A DNA stretch of 10,378 nucleotides, taken from positions 1 through 10,378 of the forward strand of contig JAHEHQ010000065.1 of the NCBI GenBank assembly GCA_024644505.1, given 5' to 3'. This stretch comes from Gammaproteobacteria bacterium. Lineage in GTDB: Bacteria > Pseudomonadota > Gammaproteobacteria > Chromatiales > Chromatiaceae. The notes under the pieces were generated by a model, which was not told the origin of the DNA, made no database searches, and saw only the letters and a program-made list of their open reading frames with translations. Shown here in pieces: positions 6,081 to 10,378 of the stretch. Positions within the stretch are counted from its first letter, which is position 1. Each line of letters begins with the position of its first letter. A program made the translations under genes and the position numbers.

Positions 6081-6527
6081 ATGGGTGAGCAATCAGCACA
6101 GGCGCAGGAGATCGGCGAATGGATGCGGCGGGAAGACCGGTTGGCCGGGCTTCTGGGCATGGAGCTTGAAGAGACGGCACCGGGTTACTGCCGCGTCTCC
6201 ATGACCGTCACTGAGAATATGCTCAATGCCGTAGGCCTCACCCACGGAGGGGCAACTTTCAGTCTCGCCGATTTTGCCTTCGCGGTAGCCTCGAACTCCC
6301 ACGGCAAGGTGGCGGTGGCCCTCTCGGCCCAGATCAACTTTCCGGCCGGCAGCCGCCTCGGCGACCGCCTTACCGCTACAGCAAGGGAAGAGAACCGAAC
6401 AGGCCGCACGGGGCTATACAGCGTGGAGGTGAAGACGGGAGACGACGTTTTGGTCGGGCTTTTCACCGGCACGGTATTCCGGCGGCCGGATTCGGTATCT
6501 GATTGGATCAACGGGGAACAGCAATGA
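6081..6527 (+). CDS. paaI: PaaI-type hotdog-fold acyl-CoA thioesterase
   Basis: A 148-residue cytoplasmic protein of the PaaI family. PaaI hydrolyses phenylacetyl-CoA and hydroxylated derivatives and is seen as a CoA-recycling safety valve. The family core is clear: MTVTENMLNAVGLTHGGATFSLADFAFAVASN (41-72), with N49, the HGG turn (55-57) and the catalytic aspartate D64 lining up with N46, G53/G54 and D61 of E. coli PaaI. The usual C-terminal strands (DRLTATAREE, VLVGLFTGTVFRR) are present. Length is typical. The ATG at 6081 has no evident SD. The stop overlaps the paaK start as ATGA (6524-6527), so the two are translationally coupled. The neighbour suggests an arylacetyl-CoA substrate, though PaaI-like enzymes can be broad. 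Confidence 0.9.
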   Translation: MGEQSAQAQEIGEWMRREDRLAGLLGMELEETAPGYCRVSMTVTENMLNAVGLTHGGATFSLADFAFAVASNSHGKVAVALSAQINFPAGSRLGDRLTATAREENRTGRTGLYSVEVKTGDDVLVGLFTGTVFRRPDSVSDWINGEQQ

Positions 6528-7819
6528 TTCTGCACAGCGACGTCGAAACCATGCCACGGGAGGACCTCCAGGCCCTGCAGCTGAAGCGCCTGCGGGCGAC
6601 CGTCGAACGCTGTTATCACACAGTGAGTTTCTATCACGATGCCATGGAAGACCTGGGGGTCAAACCCCACCACATCAAGTCCCTGAACGACGTCAGGCTG
6701 CTGCCCTACACAAAGAAGGAGCATCTGAGGGAAAACTATCCTTTCGGCCTGTTCGCGGTGCCCACAGAACAGGTGGTCAGGGTGCACGCCTCATCCGGCA
6801 CCACCGGCAAACCCACCGTGGTCGGCTATACGAGGCGGGATATTCGCACCTGGGGCCAGCTGGTGGCACGCTGTCTCGCGGCCTCCGGCATGCGGCCGGG
6901 AGATCGCCTGCACAATGCCTACGGTTACGGGCTCTTCACCGGCGGCCTGGGGTTGCATTACGGCGGCGAGGAACTGGGGGTGATGGTCACACCCATGTCC
7001 GGCGGCCAGACCCAGAAACAGATCATGCTGCTGCAGGACTTCGCACCCACCGGCATCAGCTGCACACCCTCCTACGCCCTCAATCTGGCGGAGGAGGCGG
7101 AAGCCATGGGTGTGGACATCCGGAAACTGCCTCTCAAGGTCGGCATCCACGGTGCAGAACCCTGGACCGAGGAGATGCGCTACGAACTGGAGTCCCGGCT
7201 CGGCATCGATGCCATCGACATCTACGGGCTTTCCGAGGTCATCGGCCCCGGTGTGGGCAATGAATGCATCGAGGCCAAGAACGGCCTGCACATCTGGGAA
7301 GACCATTTCCTGGTGGAGTGCGTTGACGTGGACACCGGCAAGCCCCTCGATTATGGCGAGGAAGGTGAGATCGTCTTCACCTCCCTGACCAAGGAGGCGT
7401 TCCCCATCATCCGCTACCGCACCCGGGATATCTCGGTATTGAACCCTGCCCCGTGCAAGTGCGGGCGCACCCATGTGCGGATGCAGCGCATCACCGGACG
7501 CAGCGACGACATGCTGATCATCCGCGGTGTCAACGTCTTTCCTTCCCAGGTGGAATCGGTGCTGATGCAGACCGAGACCCTGTCACCCTTCTATCAGATC
7601 GAGATCTTCCGCGAGGGAAGCCTGGATACCATGGTGGTCAATGTGGAGGCGAGCCCTCCTTTGATGGAGCAACCCCGGGAAAACCGGGATCGCATTGCCG
7701 CGAAGGTGGTGAGAGACATCAAGGATTTTATCGGCGTCAGCTGCAGGGTCAGTATCAAGGACGTTGGGGAGATACCCCGTTCCCAGGGCAAGGCAATACG
7801 GGTCGTGGACAACCGGTAA
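6524..7819 (+). CDS. paaK: Phenylacetate-CoA ligase (AMP-forming)
   Basis: A 431-residue cytoplasmic enzyme of the acyl-adenylate superfamily. It converts an arylacetate, ATP and CoA to arylacetyl-CoA, AMP and PPi. The P-loop-like ASSGTTGKPTVVGYT starts at residue 89. The adenine-binding YGLSEVIGPGV motif is followed by NEC, then YRTRD, the hinge-like GRSDDMLIIRGVNVFPSQVE, and the C-terminal EIPRSQGKAIRV with catalytic Lys about 423. These are PaaK hallmarks, including the CKCGRTH segment. ATG at 6524 is chosen for GGGGAA (6513-6518) and coupling to paaI; an in-frame upstream start at 6503 would lie inside paaI. PaaK is used in aerobic and anaerobic phenylacetate routes; homologues beside ior genes probably act on phenyl-, hydroxyphenyl- or indoleacetate. 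The preferred acid cannot be read from the sequence. Confidence 0.93.
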   Translation: MILHSDVETMPREDLQALQLKRLRATVERCYHTVSFYHDAMEDLGVKPHHIKSLNDVRLLPYTKKEHLRENYPFGLFAVPTEQVVRVHASSGTTGKPTVVGYTRRDIRTWGQLVARCLAASGMRPGDRLHNAYGYGLFTGGLGLHYGGEELGVMVTPMSGGQTQKQIMLLQDFAPTGISCTPSYALNLAEEAEAMGVDIRKLPLKVGIHGAEPWTEEMRYELESRLGIDAIDIYGLSEVIGPGVGNECIEAKNGLHIWEDHFLVECVDVDTGKPLDYGEEGEIVFTSLTKEAFPIIRYRTRDISVLNPAPCKCGRTHVRMQRITGRSDDMLIIRGVNVFPSQVESVLMQTETLSPFYQIEIFREGSLDTMVVNVEASPPLMEQPRENRDRIAAKVVRDIKDFIGVSCRVSIKDVGEIPRSQGKAIRVVDNR

Positions 7820-7869
7820 CACGCCCGGTGTAAACCTGCCAAGAGAATTCAATCAGGAGAATATAAAAA

Positions 7870-9762
7870 GTGAATGCGGTAAATCCCCTCCCGGCCGGCG
7901 GCCGGCGCTTCATGTCAGGCAACGAGGCAGTGGCGCGCGGCGCCTGGGAGGCCGGCTGCAAGGTGGCCGCGGCCTATCCGGGCACGCCCTCCACCGAGAT
8001 ACTGGAATACGCCTCCCAGTATCCGGAGATGTACACCGAGTGGTCGGTCAATGAAAAGGTTTCCCTGGAAGTGGCCATAGGCGCCTCCATGGCGGGCAGC
8101 CGCGCCTTCTGCGCCATGAAACATGTGGGTCTCAACGTGGCATCGGATGCCCTGATGACCCAGACCGTGGTGGGCGTCGGAGCCGGACTGGTCATTGCCG
8201 TTGCCGACGACGTAGGGTTGTCCTCCTCGCAAAACGAACAGGATTCACGCTTTTGGGGGCGCTTTGCCCATGTACCCATCCTGGAGCCCGCCGACGCCCA
8301 GGAGGCCTACGCGCAGATCAAACTGGCGTTCGGGCTGTCCGAGCAGTTCGGTACACCGGTGATACTGCGCATGACCACCCGCATCTGTCACGTCAAAGGG
8401 GTCGTGGTAACGGGTGAACGCAAAGCGTTTCGCCTGGAACAGGGATTCCAGAAGAACCCCGCCAAGTATGTCATGGTGCCGGGGAATGCCAAGAAACGCA
8501 TCCCGATGATGTTCGAAAGGGAAGACGCCCTGCGAAAGTTCAGCGAAGGCAGTGAACTCAATTTCATCCAGGATGGGGATGACAAACGTCTGGGATTCGT
8601 AACCTGCGGACCGACCTATATGCACGTCCGGGAAGCGTTTCCGGACTCCCCGATCATCAAGCTGGGCTTCAGCTACCCGCCACCCATGGAGATGATTCGC
8701 AGATTTGCTGCCGGCGTGGAACAACTGGTGGTGGTAGAAGAGGTGGAGCCGCTGCTGGAGACCGAGATGAAGGCTGCCGGCATCGGCGTTACGGGCAAAG
8801 AGATCCTTCCCCGGGAGGGGGAACTGGCACCCCATGTGCTGCGTCCTGCCATCGCCGATCTGCTGGGTGAGGAACTGGTTACCGGGGAGGCAAACGACGA
8901 AAAGCCCGCACTCGTACCCTCAGTACGGGTAGATGCCAACATCGGCAAAAACCTGTTCCCGCGACCGCCTACCATGTGTGCGGCCTGTCCTCATCTCGGC
9001 ATCTACTACTGCCTGTCCAAGATCAGGAACACCAGCATATCAGGGGACATCGGCTGCTACACCCTGGGTGCGGGGCACCCCTGGAATGCTCTGGATACGA
9101 CCATCTGCATGGGTGCCTCCATGGGTGTTGCCCTGGGCATGGACAAGGGCCGGGTCGAGGCGGATGCCAACAAGCATATCATCGGTGTGATCGGTGACTC
9201 CACCTTCATGCACATGGGTATGCAGGGGCTGTTGGACATCACCTACAACCGGGGCAACGTCACCATCCTGTTGCTGGACAACCGGACCGTTGGTATGACC
9301 GGCGGGCAGGACAACCCGGCCAGCGGAAGGGATATACACGGAGATGAATCACCTCAGGTGGACTTCCGCAAGCTGTGCGAGGCCCTGGGAGTCAAACCCG
9401 AACGCATCCGGGTGGTCAATCCTTACGAACTGCCCTTCCTGTTCAAGGCCCTGCGTGAAGAGGTGAAGATTCCGGAAACCTCGGTGATCATCACGGACCA
9501 ACCCTGTGTTTTGGTCGATTTCTACCGCACCAAGGCCCCCTACACGGTGGAGGACGACAAGTGCACCGGTTGCAAGAACTGCCTCGACGTGGGCTGCCCG
9601 GCGATCTACGTGACCCGGCGGGAGACCGTGATCAAGCCCAACGGCAAGGAGAAGGAGCTGGCCTTCGTGCGCATAGACAGTCAGGCCTGTACCGGCTGTG
9701 ACCTGTGTCCCAAGACCTGTGGACCGGACGCCATCGTGCAAGTGGAGAGCTTTACCAGGTAG
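7870..9762 (+). CDS. iorA: Indolepyruvate:ferredoxin oxidoreductase, alpha subunit
   Basis: A 630-residue cytoplasmic subunit that binds thiamine diphosphate (TPP) and oxidatively decarboxylates arylpyruvates (indole-, phenyl-, hydroxyphenylpyruvate) to arylacetyl-CoA, reducing ferredoxin. The N-terminal pyrimidine-type domain opens with SGNEAVARGAWEAG and AYPGTPSTEI and includes EWSVNEKVSLEVAIGAS. The TPP/Mg motif is G442-D443-S444 through N471 (GDS...LLLDN). A CxxC pair (C370, C373, CAACPH) matches the family position. The C-terminal ferredoxin domain holds two [4Fe-4S] motifs: C565, C568, C571, C576 (CxxCxxCx4CP, typical of IorA) and C607, C610, C613, C617. The GTG start is set by AGGAGA (7855-7860), nine bases upstream. 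It follows paaK by 50 bases. The enzyme family is oxygen-sensitive. Confidence 0.95.
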   Translation: MNAVNPLPAGGRRFMSGNEAVARGAWEAGCKVAAAYPGTPSTEILEYASQYPEMYTEWSVNEKVSLEVAIGASMAGSRAFCAMKHVGLNVASDALMTQTVVGVGAGLVIAVADDVGLSSSQNEQDSRFWGRFAHVPILEPADAQEAYAQIKLAFGLSEQFGTPVILRMTTRICHVKGVVVTGERKAFRLEQGFQKNPAKYVMVPGNAKKRIPMMFEREDALRKFSEGSELNFIQDGDDKRLGFVTCGPTYMHVREAFPDSPIIKLGFSYPPPMEMIRRFAAGVEQLVVVEEVEPLLETEMKAAGIGVTGKEILPREGELAPHVLRPAIADLLGEELVTGEANDEKPALVPSVRVDANIGKNLFPRPPTMCAACPHLGIYYCLSKIRNTSISGDIGCYTLGAGHPWNALDTTICMGASMGVALGMDKGRVEADANKHIIGVIGDSTFMHMGMQGLLDITYNRGNVTILLLDNRTVGMTGGQDNPASGRDIHGDESPQVDFRKLCEALGVKPERIRVVNPYELPFLFKALREEVKIPETSVIITDQPCVLVDFYRTKAPYTVEDDKCTGCKNCLDVGCPAIYVTRRETVIKPNGKEKELAFVRIDSQACTGCDLCPKTCGPDAIVQVESFTR

Positions 9763-9826
9763 CAACCCTGCGTTTCCATCTTCTTGCACTCAACCCTTAG
9801 CTAATCCGACTTGAAGTGAGCCCGTA

Positions 9827-10378
9827 TTGACAAATCCAAGCACCACCAACATCCTGGTTTCCGGCATCGGCGGACAGGGTGTGATGACCGCCGCCGAGAT
9901 TCTTTCACAGACCGCACTGGCCCAGGGTTACGACGTCAAGAAGACCGAAGTAGCCGGCATGGCCCAGCGTGGAGGCGTTGTGACTTCACACGTACGCTTC
10001 GGTGAACATGTGCTGTCGCCAGCCATACCTCCCGGTGAAGCGGACATCCTGGTGGGTTTCGAGCCGGCGGAGGCGCTGCGCTGGTGCTCGCACCTGAAAC
10101 CCGTCGGTGTGGCCATGGTAAACCGGGTAAGGCAGGAACCTCCCGTTGTCACCCTGGGGCTATACGACTATCCCGATGATCCGGTTGAACAGATCAGGAA
10201 GGCAGGTATCAATGTCCATGCCTTCGATGCCGGCGCAATTGCCCGGGATCTGGGCAACCCTAAACTGGTCAACACGGTCATGCTGGGGGCCATCTCGAAA
10301 TATCTGCCGTTTTCCTCCGACATCCTGAAAAATGCCATTCTGGATCGATTCAGGGCCAGCAAGCCCAAGCTGGTTGAG
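9827..10378 (+). CDS. iorB: Indolepyruvate:ferredoxin oxidoreductase, beta subunit (3' truncated by window)
   Basis: 184 codons are present and the frame is still open at the window end; family members are about 190-200 residues, so only a short tail should be missing. The N-terminal glycine-rich NILVSGIGGQGVMTAAEIL and the EVAGMAQRGGVVTSHVRFG segment are diagnostic of IorB (gamma-type POR domain). The chain continues through PAIPPGEADILVGFEPAEALR and a NTVMLGAISKYLP segment. The start must be TTG at 9827: a TGA in frame lies at 9812-9814 and no ATG or GTG occurs between that stop and the conserved N-terminus. GTGAG (9816-9820) is a plausible SD. It begins 64 bases after iorA, with no terminator between, and forms the complex with IorA. 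Confidence 0.92.
   Translation, partial: MTNPSTTNILVSGIGGQGVMTAAEILSQTALAQGYDVKKTEVAGMAQRGGVVTSHVRFGEHVLSPAIPPGEADILVGFEPAEALRWCSHLKPVGVAMVNRVRQEPPVVTLGLYDYPDDPVEQIRKAGINVHAFDAGAIARDLGNPKLVNTVMLGAISKYLPFSSDILKNAILDRFRASKPKLVE

Noticed and set aside
6503..6523. Upstream start for paaK inside paaI
   Set aside because: The ATGA overlap with paaI and the GGGGAA ribosome site point to 6524.
8245..8835. 196-residue open frame on the - strand inside iorA, and similar long antisense frames in paaK and livK
   Set aside because: All lie fully within well-identified genes, show low-complexity compositions typical of antisense shadows of GC-rich codons, and have no SD or family motifs.
1..10378. CRISPR arrays, tRNA or rRNA genes, riboswitches, toxin-antitoxin or phage-defence genes
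   Set aside because: I saw no spaced direct repeats, no tRNA-like cloverleaf sequence, and no reading frames of these families; spacers other than the MITE site and the livK leader are at most about 125 bases.

Overview
The window is a single-strand (+) bacterial gene cluster. It holds a complete five-gene branched-chain/aromatic amino acid type ABC importer (livK-H-M-G-F), then a CBS-CBS-ACT regulatory-type protein, then an arylacetyl-CoA module: PaaI-type thioesterase, phenylacetate-CoA ligase, and the two subunits of indolepyruvate (aryl-2-oxoacid):ferredoxin oxidoreductase, iorA and a 3'-truncated iorB. GC-rich codons, Shine-Dalgarno (SD) sites, overlapping starts and stops, and the protein families suggest a proteobacterium. 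The oxygen-sensitive, ferredoxin-linked IorAB, and the absence here of the aerobic paaABCDE ring epoxidase genes, suggest an anaerobic or facultative lifestyle. I infer a gammaproteobacterium or similar, but the sequence alone does not settle this.

Layout. 1-45 is the likely C-terminal tail of an upstream gene. 46-383 is a non-coding leader with a terminator-like hairpin and a small palindrome. 384-1529 is the periplasmic binding protein, followed by a strong intrinsic terminator or attenuator (1549-1582). 1593-3439 holds the two permeases, which overlap by ATGA. 3437-3707 is a MITE-like element of about 267 bp with near-perfect nested inverted repeats, inserted between the livM stop and the livG start. 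3715-5206 holds the two ATPases, which overlap. 5284-5955 encodes the CBS-ACT protein. 5956-6080 is a spacer with a possible FNR-type site. 6081-7819 holds paaI and paaK, which overlap by ATGA. 7870-9762 is iorA (GTG start) and 9827-10378 is iorB (TTG start, cut by the window end).

How the genes may work together. The importer would bring in an amino acid or aryl acid. IorAB interconverts arylpyruvates and arylacetyl-CoA with ferredoxin. PaaK makes arylacetyl-CoA from free arylacetate at the cost of ATP. PaaI can hydrolyse arylacetyl-CoA and release CoA. All three activities meet at arylacetyl-CoA, so the module could run in catabolism of aromatic amino acids or, in reverse, in making them from arylacetates. 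The ACT domain of the CBS protein is a plausible amino-acid sensor for the locus.

The most unusual feature is the MITE-like insertion. It supplies part of the livM stop codon and separates livG from its apparent ancestral SD. If the element folds in the mRNA, its stem would bring that SD back to about 6 nt from the livG start.
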